In this document: in pieces, positions 22,513 to 29,593 of the stretch
Position numbering within the stretch: the first letter of the stretch is position 1
Layout: every line of letters starts with the position of its first letter
Assembly (NCBI GenBank): GCA_035264765.1
Contig: DATFPQ010000081.1
Coordinates: 1-29,593, forward strand
Reading direction: 5' to 3'
Source of the DNA: DATFPQ01 sp035264765
GTDB taxonomy: Bacteria; Actinomycetota; Actinomycetes; Actinomycetales; Angustibacteraceae
DNA length: 29,593 bases
Made by a program: the position numbers and the translations under genes
Notes under the pieces: generated by a model
Database searches by the model: none
What the model was told of the DNA's origin: nothing
Seen by the model: the letters and a program-made list of their open reading frames with translations, nothing else

Positions 22513-23180
22513 ACGGCGACGTACCGGTCGAGACGCGTCTCCAGGCGCGACTGAGTGAACGACAGCGCCAGGCAGATCACCCAGTAGTACACGGCCGCGA
22601 GGCTGTACAGGGCGAAGAACTGGTACGTCGGGGCCGCCGCCTCCTGAGCCTTTCGGAGCAGCTCGGTCACCTGGATGGTCGAGGCGAGGGACGTGTCCTT
22701 GACGAGCGCGATCAGCGTGTTCGACAGCGGCGGCACGGCCACCCGGCTTGCCTGCGGCAGCACGATCCGGCGCAACGTCGTCGCGTCGTTCATGCCCACC
22801 GTGGCCGCCGCCTCCCACTGCCCGCGGGGTACGGCAAGGATTGCCGCCCGAACGATCTCGGACGCGTAACCGCCGACGTTCAGCGTGAAGGCGATGACGG
22901 CGCTCGGGAAGGAGTTGATGGTCAGGCCGAGCGACGGCAGCCCGTAGTAGATGATGAACAGCTGCAGCAGCAGCGGCGTGCCACGGATCACGGACACGTA
23001 CGCGCGGGCCGCGGCCTGGAGCGGCGCAACGGGCGAAAGCCGCATCAGCGCGATGACCAACGCCAGCACCAGCCCCAGGACGAAGCTGATCACCGTCAGC
23101 GGGATGGTTCCTTGGAGCGTCCCCTCGAGCAGCGGGCGCAGCGAGTCGCGGAGCAGCTGAAGGGTCGCCTGGTCGAGCAC
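22509..23180 (-). CDS. Polar amino-acid ABC importer, permease
   Basis: A 223-aa inner-membrane permease of the HisM/TcyB type, with about five membrane helices. It carries LEGTLQGTIPLTVISFVLGL near the N-terminus, VIRGTPLLLQLFIIYYGLP in the middle and the EAA loop GQWEAAATVGMNDATTLRRI that contacts the ATPase. One permease gene is present, so a homodimer is likely. GTG 23180 was chosen because it follows the lipoprotein stop by 2 nt; an upstream in-frame start at 23222 would overlap that gene. The ATPase gene overlaps its stop by 4 nt. Confidence 0.94.
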   Translation of the reverse strand: MLDQATLQLLRDSLRPLLEGTLQGTIPLTVISFVLGLVLALVIALMRLSPVAPLQAAARAYVSVIRGTPLLLQLFIIYYGLPSLGLTINSFPSAVIAFTLNVGGYASEIVRAAILAVPRGQWEAAATVGMNDATTLRRIVLPQASRVAVPPLSNTLIALVKDTSLASTIQVTELLRKAQEAAAPTYQFFALYSLAAVYYWVICLALSFTQSRLETRLDRYVAV

Positions 23181-23182
23181 CG

Positions 23183-23986
23183 TCAGCTCGCCGCGGGCTT
23201 GGAGACGTCCTCGGCGAACCACTTCTGGGAGATCTTGGCCAGCGTGCCATCGGCGCGCAGCTGGGCGAGCGCCTTGTCGAACTGGGGCGGCAGTTCGCTG
23301 TCATTACGGAAGGCGAAGGCCTGCTCGGTCCGGTCCCCGGTCTTCGCCGCGATCTTGATCCCCTTGTCGCCGGTCGTCTTCAGGTAGTCCAGCACGGCGA
23401 GGTTGTCGTTGATGGTGATGTCGACCCGCTTCTGCTTCAGCAGCGCGACGGCCTGGGTGAAGCCCTCCACCGCTTCGACCTTCGCTCCGGCCTCGCGCGC
23501 CGTCGCCGCGAAGTTGCTGGTTGTCGACTGCGCCGACGTCTTCCCTTGGACGTCGGCGATCGAGTTGACCGACGTGTCGTCCGCCCGGGTGACGACGACG
23601 CCCTCGGAGACGGTGTACGGCTCGGAGAACGCGTACTTCGCCTGGCGCTCCGGGTTCACCGAGATCTGGTTCGCCACGACGTCGTAGCGGCTGGCATCCA
23701 GTCCCGCGAAGATGGCGTCGAATGTGCTCTCGGAGAACTGGACCGAGCGGCCGAGCTTGGCGGCCACCGCCGTGACCACCTCGACGTCGTAGCCGGTGAG
23801 CTTGTTGGTCTTCGGGTCGTGGAAGGTGAACGGCTTGTAGGTGCCCTCCGTGCCCACTTTGAGGGTCTGGCCGGACCCGCCACCGGACGACCCGCCACTC
23901 GACGTCCCGGTCGACGAGCCGCCACCGCAGGCGGCGAGCGCGGCCATCGCCAGTGCGGCGATAACGGCGTAGGTCTTGCGGAGCAT
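23183..23986 (-). CDS. Polar amino-acid-binding lipoprotein of the ABC importer
   Basis: A 267-aa substrate-binding protein. It has a lipoprotein signal (positive start MLRKTYAVIAALAMAALAAC, lipobox LAAC with Cys at about residue 20) and a Ser/Gly linker. The type-II binding fold includes TEGTYKPFTFHDPKTNKLTG, YDVEVVTAVAAKLGRSVQF and DAIFAGLDASRYDVVANQI. The SBP_bac_3 pattern suggests an amino acid such as cystine, glutamine or an arginine-type ligand; cystine-type (TcyA-like) proteins look closest, but specificity is not provable by eye. The ATG at 23986 has GGGAG about 6 nt upstream. First gene of the importer operon. Confidence 0.93.
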   Translation of the reverse strand: MLRKTYAVIAALAMAALAACGGGSSTGTSSGGSSGGGSGQTLKVGTEGTYKPFTFHDPKTNKLTGYDVEVVTAVAAKLGRSVQFSESTFDAIFAGLDASRYDVVANQISVNPERQAKYAFSEPYTVSEGVVVTRADDTSVNSIADVQGKTSAQSTTSNFAATAREAGAKVEAVEGFTQAVALLKQKRVDITINDNLAVLDYLKTTGDKGIKIAAKTGDRTEQAFAFRNDSELPPQFDKALAQLRADGTLAKISQKWFAEDVSKPAAS

Positions 23987-24061
23987 TCCGGTCTCCCGAT
24001 GTCAGTGGGGTCTGGCGTCCCGGTCCTACCCAGCCGGTGCCGTGCCCAACCCGGACCGGTC

Positions 24062-24130
24062 GACCGAGGTCAGCGCGTACGGCGGACGGACGTCAGCGCA
24101 AGCGGCGAACCGAGGTCAGCGCGAGCGGCG
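24062..24130. repeat. Three tandem 23-bp repeats across the SDR gene's 3' end
   Basis: Units lie at 24062-24084, 24085-24107 and 24108-24130; the first and third differ at only three positions. The third overlaps the last codons and TGA of the SDR gene (stop at 24116-24118). Each other unit also carries the minus-strand CGCTGA, so extra stop-like triplets are repeated downstream. Confidence 0.85.
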
Positions 24131-25138
24131 GGCCACCGCCGACGCGACCACCGCCGCCGCCCCCGCCGCCACGGCCCCCAGAACTCCGTGGTGCTGGGAC
24201 GCCCACAGCTGCGCGCTGCGGTCGGTCGACTGGTCGTCGAAGATGCCGTGCGCCCCGAAGTCGCGGCCCCCTTCGCCGTCGGCCGGCTCCCAGAGGTTGG
24301 CCGGCTGGTCCGGGTCGCGGGGGTGGTCCGCCTGCTGCGAGGAGTACCCCGTCCGGGCGAGGTACCGGTCCAGCAGCCCGGGGACGACGGCGTTCGCGGC
24401 GATGGTCCCCATGGTGGAGCCACCGACCCAGTACTCGCGCCGGTTCGGATGGTCGGCGGCGTAGAGGATGCCTCGAGCCGCCACCTCCGGCTGGTAGATC
24501 GGCGGCACCGGCTGCGCCTGCTTCGGCAGCCGCGACAGCACCCAGCTGAACTGGGGCGTGTTGACGGCCGGCAGCTGCACCATCGTGACCCGGACGCCGC
24601 TGCACTCGTGCAGCAGCTCGCAGCGCAGGGACTCCGTGAACCCCTGGATGGCGTGCTTGGCGCCGCAGTAGGCGCTCTGCAACGGGATGCCGCGGTAGGC
24701 CAGCGAGGACCCGATCTGCACGATGACGCCGCGGTCGCGCGGGCGCATCCGTCGCAGTGCGGCCATGGTCCCGTGCACGAACCCGAGGTAGGTCACCTCG
24801 GTGACCCGCCGGAACTCCGCGGCCGAGATCTCCTCGAAGCGGGCGAACACCGACGTGAACGCGGCGTTGACCCAGACGTCGATGGGTCCGAGGTCGGTCT
24901 CGACCCGCTCGGCGGCGGCCTCCACCGAGTCGGCGTCGGCGACGTCGACCGGAAGCACGAGCGGCGTCCCTCCGGCGCGGCGCACGTCCTCGGCCGCTGC
25001 CTCCAGCCCGGTGCGGCCGCGGGCGATCAGCGCGACCTGCGCGCCCCGAGCGGCGAAGGCGCGTGCCGTCGCGCGGCCGATGCCGCCGCTGGCTCCGGTG
25101 ACGACGACGACCTGGGGACCTGGTGGGGTGCGGCTCAT
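24116..25138 (-). CDS. Short-chain dehydrogenase/reductase
   Basis: A 340-aa classical-type SDR with a C-terminal extension. It has the cofactor loop VTGASGGIGRATARAFAARG, the PVDVADADSV acidic segment, VNAAFTSVFARFEE in the NAG position, the catalytic Ser in IQIGSSLAYRG and the YCGAKHA Tyr-x3-Lys pair. The R after the loop region (ALIARGRTGLE) suits NADP. Residues after about 240 hold an extra domain ending in a hydrophobic alanine-rich helix (LGAVAAGAAAVVASAVA) that may tether it to the membrane. ATG 25138 was chosen as the start of the fold. It is divergent from the sugar-dehydrogenase-like gene. Substrate unknown. Confidence 0.9.
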   Translation of the reverse strand: MSRTPPGPQVVVVTGASGGIGRATARAFAARGAQVALIARGRTGLEAAAEDVRRAGGTPLVLPVDVADADSVEAAAERVETDLGPIDVWVNAAFTSVFARFEEISAAEFRRVTEVTYLGFVHGTMAALRRMRPRDRGVIVQIGSSLAYRGIPLQSAYCGAKHAIQGFTESLRCELLHECSGVRVTMVQLPAVNTPQFSWVLSRLPKQAQPVPPIYQPEVAARGILYAADHPNRREYWVGGSTMGTIAANAVVPGLLDRYLARTGYSSQQADHPRDPDQPANLWEPADGEGGRDFGAHGIFDDQSTDRSAQLWASQHHGVLGAVAAGAAAVVASAVARRSR

Positions 25139-25413
25139 GGGTCCATAACCTCGCACCGCGAGTGCCGTCCCACCACTCCGCCGTCCCACCACTCCGCCGC
25201 TCACCGGCGTCCCCCACTTGAACCGGCATGCTCCGTGGCGCCCGCCCGAACAGCTCCCGTCAGCGGCCCCGGTGGAGCATCGCGGCTCTGGTGCAGCAGG
25301 TGGGCCCGGGAAAGGCACAGGAAAGGGGGTGAACCCGAGAGCCGTCGCCGCCGTACTCCCCGCTGCAAGGACCGATCGCGCGCGCCCGCGCGCACCCGAG
25401 CAGAGGAATGCCC
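25139..25413. other. Divergent intergenic region with nested inverted repeats (possible structured leader)
   Basis: A 275-nt gap between the SDR gene and the secreted dehydrogenase gene. Two exact 16-bp tandem copies lie at 25164-25195. On the plus strand several stems can form: ATGCTCC/GGAGCAT (25228-25234 and 25274-25280), CGGCTCT/AGAGCCG (25283-25289 and 25338-25344), GTGC/GCAC (25291-25294 and 25315-25318) and GGG-TGAA-CCC (25327-25336). It resembles a leader RNA but matches no riboswitch class I can identify. AGAGGA at 25402-25407 is the ribosome binding site of the next gene. Confidence 0.4.
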
Positions 25414-26829
25414 ATGCGAGGTCCCAGAGCTCTTGCCTTGACCATGGTCGCGGTCGCCGCCCTCGTCGCGCCGACCGCGCCGTCGGTCGCCGCTGCGGCG
25501 CCCCAACCGCTGGACGACCCGATCCCCCAGGCCATCCCCGACAGCGGCATCCGGGTGGGGCTGCGGCCGGTCGCCACCGGGATGGTGTCGCCCACCGGCG
25601 GCACCGCACCCCGCGGGGACCACAAGCACCTGTACGTGACCGACCAGATCGGCAGGATCTGGGGCGTCGACCTGCGTGGCCGGTCCTCGAAGTGGCTGGT
25701 CGCCGACCTCACTAGCCTGATGGTGTCCGACCTCGGCAAGGTCGTCCGGGTGCCGTACGACGAGCGCGGGCTGCTCGGCCTGGCCTTCGACCCCGGCTTC
25801 CGGCACAACGGCTTCCTGTACACCTTCACCAACGAGGACCCGACCGCGCCCGCGGACTTCACCACCCAGCCGGGCGTCCGGCCGGGCGGCGGCCAGGCCG
25901 TCATCACCCGCTGGACGGTCCGCAACCGCTGGGCCAAGCACCTGACGGTGAACCCGGCGTCCCGGCGGGTGCTGATGCGGATCGACAAGCCGCAGTTCAA
26001 CCACAACGGCGGCGAGCTCGCGTTCGGGCGCGACCGGATGCTGTACATCTCGGTGGGCGACGGCGGCGCCGCGGACGACGAGGGTCCGGGGCACGTTCCC
26101 GGGGGCAACGCGCAGAGCCTCGCCCCGCGCAACGTGCTCGGCAAGATCCTTCGGATCGACCCGCACGGCCGGAACTCGGCGAACGGCCGATACGGCATCC
26201 CGCGCAGCAACCCGTTCGTGGGACGTCAGGGAGCCGACGAGATCTGGGCGCTCGGGTTCCGCAACCCCTACCGGTTCTCCTTCGACCGCCGCACCGGCGC
26301 GCTGATCGTCGGTGACGTGGGACAGAACGACATCGAAGAGGTCGACCTGGTGCGTCGCGGCCGCAACTACGGCTGGCCGGTCAAGGAGGGCACCTTCATC
26401 TTCCGGGGCCTGGGTGTCGACAACCCTGGGCGCGTATTCGCCCGCTCGCCGGGACGGCCCGCGGGCCTGGTCGACCCCGTGCTGGAGTACGACCACACCG
26501 CGCCCGGCGGCGTGCGGTGCGGCAGCCCCGGTGCCACGGCGGCCAACTGCAACGGCATCGCGGTCGTCGGCGGCTACCTCTACCGCGGCCGGGACGTCCG
26601 GGCGCTGCGCGGTCACTACGTCTTCGGTGACTACTCGCGCGGCTTCGCCCAGCCGCTGGGTCGGCTGTTCGTCAACGACGGTCGCCGGGTGGAGTCGATG
26701 AACGACCCCGGCATCGCCGTCAACGGCTTCGTCCAGGACCGCAAGGGCGAGCTGTACGTGCTCGGCAACACCACCGGTCTACTGACCGGCAACACGGGGC
26801 AGGTCCTGCGGATCACGCGGGCCCGCTAG
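25414..26829 (+). CDS. Secreted glucose/sorbosone dehydrogenase-like beta-propeller protein
   Basis: A 471-aa exported protein. It has a signal peptide (MRGPRALALTMVAVAALVAP, cleavage likely near APSVAAAA) and the GSDH six-bladed propeller signature: DERGLLGLAFDPGFRHNGFLY, FNHNGGELAFGRDRMLYISVGDGG, NVLGKILRIDPHG, EIWALGFRNPYRFSFD, GDVGQNDIEEVDLV and GRNYGWP. Bacterial relatives oxidise sugars with PQQ, but many actinobacterial ones are uncharacterised. No lipobox is seen. ATG 25414 was chosen because AGAGGA lies 6 nt upstream and runs right up to the alternative ATG at 25408. No PQQ synthesis genes are nearby. A strong terminator follows. Confidence 0.9.
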   Translation: MRGPRALALTMVAVAALVAPTAPSVAAAAPQPLDDPIPQAIPDSGIRVGLRPVATGMVSPTGGTAPRGDHKHLYVTDQIGRIWGVDLRGRSSKWLVADLTSLMVSDLGKVVRVPYDERGLLGLAFDPGFRHNGFLYTFTNEDPTAPADFTTQPGVRPGGGQAVITRWTVRNRWAKHLTVNPASRRVLMRIDKPQFNHNGGELAFGRDRMLYISVGDGGAADDEGPGHVPGGNAQSLAPRNVLGKILRIDPHGRNSANGRYGIPRSNPFVGRQGADEIWALGFRNPYRFSFDRRTGALIVGDVGQNDIEEVDLVRRGRNYGWPVKEGTFIFRGLGVDNPGRVFARSPGRPAGLVDPVLEYDHTAPGGVRCGSPGATAANCNGIAVVGGYLYRGRDVRALRGHYVFGDYSRGFAQPLGRLFVNDGRRVESMNDPGIAVNGFVQDRKGELYVLGNTTGLLTGNTGQVLRITRAR

Positions 26830-26840
26830 TCCTCCCCCGG

Positions 26841-26870
26841 CGAGGGGTGCCCGGCTCCGGGCACCCCTCG
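26841..26870 (+). terminator. Strong hairpin terminator
   Basis: CGAGGGGTGCCCGG (26841-26854) and CCGGGCACCCCTCG (26857-26870) form a perfect 14-bp stem (the innermost pairs probably open) 12 nt after the sugar-dehydrogenase-like stop. It separates that gene from the dha operon. Confidence 0.85.
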
Positions 26871-26893
26871 CTGCATGCCCGGGCGGCTGATCA

Positions 26894-26923
26894 TTGTCTA
26901 CCGACGGCGGGCCGGGATACGTT
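26894..26923 (+). promoter_or_regulatory. Candidate sigma-A-type promoter of dhaKLM
   Basis: TTGTCT (26894-26899) and TACGTT (26918-26923) with an 18-nt spacer, about 55 nt upstream of the dhaK ATG and just after a terminator. Matches to consensus are moderate. Confidence 0.35.
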
Positions 26924-26977
26924 CGCCGCGGGCGTGCACGCGGCCGCGTGCGGGCCGATCCGCGTGGAGGTCCGCCG

Positions 26978-27979
26978 ATGAAGAAGGTTCTCAACGACCC
27001 GCAGGACGTCGTTGCCGAGGCGCTGCTGGGCATCGAGGCCGCGCACCCGCAGCTGCGGGTCGACCACCCGCACCGGGTCGTCTACCGCGCCGACGCGCCT
27101 CGGCGGGGCAAGGTCGGTCTGGTCAGCGGCGGCGGGTCCGGGCACGAGCCGCTGCACGGCGGCTTCGTCGGCCTCGGCATGCTCGACGCCGCGTGCGCCG
27201 GTGAGGTCTTCACCTCCCCGACCCCCGACCAGGTCCAGACCGCCACCGCCCTGGTCGACGGCGGGGCCGGCATCCTGCACGTGGTGAAGAACTACACCGG
27301 CGACGTCATGAACTTCGAGATGGCCGCCGAGCTGGCCGCCGCCGAGAGCGGAACCGAGGTCCGAGCGGTCGTCGTGGACGACGACGTCGCGGTGCGCGAC
27401 AGCACCTGGACCGCCGGACGCCGCGGTGTCGGCGCCACCGTCCTGCTGGAGAAGATCGCCGGTGCGGCCGCCGAGGCGGGCCGTTCGCTGGACGAGGTGG
27501 AGCGCATCGCCCGCGCGGTGAACGACAACGCCCGCAGCATGGGGCTGGCCCTGACCTCGTGCACGGTCCCTTCCGTGGGCCACCCGACGTTCGACCTGCC
27601 GGACGACGCCATGGAGCTGGGCGTCGGCATCCACGGCGAGCCTGGCCGCGAGCGCGTGCCGCTCGCGCCGGCACGGGACATCGCCCGGATGCTGCTCGAC
27701 CCGGTCCTGGAGGACCTGCCGTTCGAGTCCGGCACGCCGGTCCTGGCCTTCGTCAACGGGCTGGGCGCGACCCCCCTGCTCGAGCTGTACCTGCTGTACC
27801 ACGAGGTCGCCCGCATCCTGGACGGGCGCGGCATCCCGGTGGCCCGCTCGCTGGTGGGGCCGTACATAACCTCCCTGGACATGGCCGGGGCCTCGGTGAC
27901 GCTGCTCCGCCTGGACGACGAGCTGCTGGGCCTGTGGGACGCACCCGTCGCCACGCCGGGTCTGCGCTGGGGTGCGTGA
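26978..27979 (+). CDS. dhaK: Dihydroxyacetone kinase subunit DhaK
   Basis: A 333-aa substrate-binding subunit of PEP-dependent dihydroxyacetone kinase. It binds dihydroxyacetone covalently through a His and is phosphorylated via DhaL, yielding DHAP. Motifs are VGLVSGGGSGHEPLHGGFVG, GILHVVKNYTGDVMNFEMAAE, VNDNARSMGLALTSC and GIHGEPGRER (the substrate His lies in GIHGEPG). Length is normal. ATG 26978 has GGAGG 7 nt upstream. The dhaL start follows by 1 nt, and dhaM follows dhaL, so the three form an operon. Confidence 0.97.
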   Translation: MKKVLNDPQDVVAEALLGIEAAHPQLRVDHPHRVVYRADAPRRGKVGLVSGGGSGHEPLHGGFVGLGMLDAACAGEVFTSPTPDQVQTATALVDGGAGILHVVKNYTGDVMNFEMAAELAAAESGTEVRAVVVDDDVAVRDSTWTAGRRGVGATVLLEKIAGAAAEAGRSLDEVERIARAVNDNARSMGLALTSCTVPSVGHPTFDLPDDAMELGVGIHGEPGRERVPLAPARDIARMLLDPVLEDLPFESGTPVLAFVNGLGATPLLELYLLYHEVARILDGRGIPVARSLVGPYITSLDMAGASVTLLRLDDELLGLWDAPVATPGLRWGA

Positions 27980-27980
27980 C

Positions 27981-28616
27981 GTGCCGGACGCGATCACGAC
28001 CGCCGACCTGGTGGCCTGGCTGCGCGAGTTCGCCCGCGCGGTGCACGAGGAGCGCGACCACCTCACCGAGCTCGACTCGGCGATCGGCGACGCCGACCAC
28101 GGCACGAACATGGACCGCGGCCTGACCGCCGCCGTCGCGGCCCTGGACGAGGCGGCGCCGGCGACGGCCGGTGCCCTGCTGAAGAAGGTCGGCACCACGC
28201 TCGTGTCGACGGTCGGCGGTGCCAGCGGACCGCTCTACGGCACGCTGTTCCTGCGCATGGGCGTGGCGCTGGGCGAGAACGACGCCGTCCCGCCGGAGCA
28301 GCTGGCGGCCGCGCTGCGGGCGGGCCTGGACGGCGTCGCGGCGCGCGGGAGGGCCGAGCTCGGCGACAAGACCATGCTGGACGCGCTCGCGCCGGCGGTG
28401 GACGCGATGGACACCGCGCTCGCCGACGGCGCCGCGCTGCCCCAGGCGCTGGCTTCGGCCCGAGACGCGGCCGAGCGCGGCCGGGACGCCACGACACCAT
28501 TGCAGGCCCGCAAGGGTCGGGCGAGCTACCTCGGCGAGCGCAGCGTCGGCCACCAGGACCCCGGCGCCACGAGCGTCGCGATGCTCGTCGCCGCCGCCGT
28601 CACCGCGCTGGGATGA
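27981..28616 (+). CDS. dhaL: Dihydroxyacetone kinase subunit DhaL
   Basis: A 211-aa ADP-containing subunit. In the PTS-type system ADP stays bound and is rephosphorylated by DhaM, then passes phosphate to substrate on DhaK. Metal/ADP motifs are LDSAIGDADHGTNMDRGL (Asp cluster), VGGASGPLYGTLFLRMG, GDKTMLDALAPAVDAM and ARKGRASYLGERSVGHQDPGA. GTG 27981 starts 1 nt after the dhaK stop; GTG 27972 would overlap dhaK by 8 nt. Its stop overlaps the dhaM ATG (ATGA). Confidence 0.96.
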   Translation: MPDAITTADLVAWLREFARAVHEERDHLTELDSAIGDADHGTNMDRGLTAAVAALDEAAPATAGALLKKVGTTLVSTVGGASGPLYGTLFLRMGVALGENDAVPPEQLAAALRAGLDGVAARGRAELGDKTMLDALAPAVDAMDTALADGAALPQALASARDAAERGRDATTPLQARKGRASYLGERSVGHQDPGATSVAMLVAAAVTALG

Positions 28617-29593
28617 CGCCCCCGTCGCTCGACCCGCTGGTCGGGCTGGTGGTGGTGTCGCACAGCCGTCCGCTGGCGCAGGCGGCCGTCGAGCTGGCCG
28701 GGCAGATGGTGCACGGCGAGGGGCCGCGCATCGCTGTGGCCGCGGGCCTGGACGCCGGCACGCTCGGCACCGATGCCATGGCGATCAAGGACGCGATCGA
28801 GCAGGTCGACGGGCCGGCCGGCGTCGTGGTGCTGATGGACCTGGGCAGCGCGGTTCTCAGCGCCGAGCTCGCGCTCGACCTCGCCGAGGACGCGGGTCTG
28901 CGTGACCGGGTCACCCTGTCACCCGCGCCGCTCGTCGAGGGGCTGGTGGCGGCCGTGGTGAGCGCCGCCGGCGGTGCGTCCGCCCCGGACGTCGCCGCCG
29001 AGGCGGTAGCCGGGCTGGCGGCCAAGCGGGCACAGCTCGGGCAGCCTCCCGCCGGGGCACCGCTGGGCGACTCGGCCCTCGCGGACGCCGCTCCCACGGC
29101 ACCGCTGGACGACTCCGCCCTCCCGGCCGGGTCGTCGTCCGCGCAGATCCAGGTCACGACCGAGCACGGACTGCACGCCCGACCGGTCGCCCGGCTGGTC
29201 GGCGAGCTCCGCGGCCTGGATGCCCGGGTCACCCTGACCAACCTGGACACCGGTGCCGGCCCGGCCGCGGGCACCAGCCCGACCCAGATCGCGCTGCTGG
29301 GAGCACTGCGGGGTCACCGGCTCGACGTCGCCGCGGCCGGGCCGGACGCCGACGAGGCGGTGCGGCGGCTCGTCGCACTCGCGGCGCGCGACTTCGACGA
29401 GACGCCGGGCGGTCCGCCCCCCGCCCCACCCTCTGGCGCTGACGCGGATACTCGCGGTCAGAACGGGTCCAGGAAGGCGGGCGGGGACGACGCGCACCTG
29501 CGGGGAGTGGGGGCGTCACCGGGTGTGGTGGTCGGCCCCGTGCGGCACCTGCGCGCACCCGCCCCGGACCCCGCGGGCGCGCCGACGTCCGGG
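28613..29593 (+). CDS. dhaM: Multidomain phosphotransferase DhaM (EIIA-HPr-EI start), partial at window end
   Basis: An open frame of at least 327 codons running off the window; the 3' end is missing. Domains in order: a mannose-type EIIA domain (LVGLVVVSHSRPLAQAAVEL, phospho-His at about residue 17; MDLGSAVLSAELALDLA), an Ala/Pro/Asp-rich linker (about 145-180), an HPr domain (TTEHGLHARPVARLVGEL, with its phospho-His near residue 190) and a second linker. It then enters an Enzyme I N-terminus (LRGVGASPGVVVGPVRHL). This is the long DhaM form that relays phosphate from PEP to ADP on DhaL. ATG 28613 overlaps the dhaL stop by 4 nt. If the EI domain is complete beyond the edge, the system needs no separate EI or HPr. 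Confidence 0.93.
   Translation, partial: MTPPSLDPLVGLVVVSHSRPLAQAAVELAGQMVHGEGPRIAVAAGLDAGTLGTDAMAIKDAIEQVDGPAGVVVLMDLGSAVLSAELALDLAEDAGLRDRVTLSPAPLVEGLVAAVVSAAGGASAPDVAAEAVAGLAAKRAQLGQPPAGAPLGDSALADAAPTAPLDDSALPAGSSSAQIQVTTEHGLHARPVARLVGELRGLDARVTLTNLDTGAGPAAGTSPTQIALLGALRGHRLDVAAAGPDADEAVRRLVALAARDFDETPGGPPPAPPSGADADTRGQNGSRKAGGDDAHLRGVGASPGVVVGPVRHLRAPAPDPAGAPTSG

Noticed and set aside
25220..25345. c-di-AMP (ydaO) riboswitch before the secreted dehydrogenase
   Set aside because: GGGGTGAACC and CCGTCAGC are present but in the wrong order and spacing for the class; kept only as an unclassified structured leader.
23546..25441. Long plus-strand open frame spanning the importer lipoprotein, repeats and SDR gene
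   Set aside because: It crosses several real genes in antisense and has no domain signature.
26894..26977. dhaK start at 26894
   Set aside because: It would overlap the promoter candidate and add 28 unrelated residues; GGAGG sits 7 nt before the ATG at 26978.

Overview
The window is a very GC-rich chromosomal segment of an actinomycete (Actinomycetota). The diagnostic features are a sigR–rsrA redox sigma/anti-sigma pair of the mycothiol type, a 24-codon gene for the actinobacterial ribosomal protein bL37, frequent GTG starts, and the gene order SRAP – aroA – rsgA near a SigR/SigH-type factor. That order recalls the sigH–aroA–rsgA neighbourhood of Mycobacterium tuberculosis. I cannot name the genus. 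No rRNA, tRNA, CRISPR array, phage or IS transposase was seen.

Layout. 1–3300: a GNAT acetyltransferase converges on a GlxA-type AraC regulator. The regulator is divergent from a 58-aa membrane peptide across a palindrome. Then comes a solo AbiEi-like/DUF559-like nuclease gene flanked on both sides by copies of a TTGCTC-NN-GAGCAA palindrome. 3315–7400 (minus strand): a c-di-GMP/pilus block made of a complete membrane HD-GYP protein, a second membrane HD protein that has lost most HD-GYP motifs, and a PilT-like ATPase. 7430–8780: a gene-poor stretch with one possible 20-aa peptide, a conserved hypothetical gene, bL37 and a strong bidirectional terminator. 8790–11380 (minus): rsrA, sigR, an alpha/beta hydrolase and a SRAP (YedK/HMCES) protein. 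A candidate SigR promoter overlaps the hydrolase stop codon. 11451–15701 (minus): a 1,212-aa protein in which both halves of a heterodimeric ABC exporter are fused, then a VOC-family protein.

15888–20899 (mostly plus): a DoxX-like membrane protein, aroA, rsgA (4-nt overlap), a convergent DUF2231 membrane protein, a HisN-type phosphatase and an S4 RNA-binding protein. 21029–23986: a small acidic protein divergent from a DksA/TraR-type zinc-finger protein, then a minus-strand polar amino-acid ABC importer operon (lipoprotein, permease, ATPase). 24116–26829: a short-chain dehydrogenase and, divergent from it, a secreted glucose/sorbosone-dehydrogenase-like protein with a structured leader. 26978–end: a dhaK–dhaL–dhaM operon for PEP-dependent dihydroxyacetone kinase. 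Its DhaM carries EIIA, HPr and the start of an Enzyme I domain and runs off the window.

The most unusual signals are the palindromes around the solo AbiEi/nuclease gene and the active/degenerate HD-GYP pair next to pilT. The next most unusual are the matched active and degenerate ATP sites in the fused exporter and several short tandem repeats just past stop codons, one of them G-quadruplex-prone. Function calls rest on motifs read by eye. No database search was possible.
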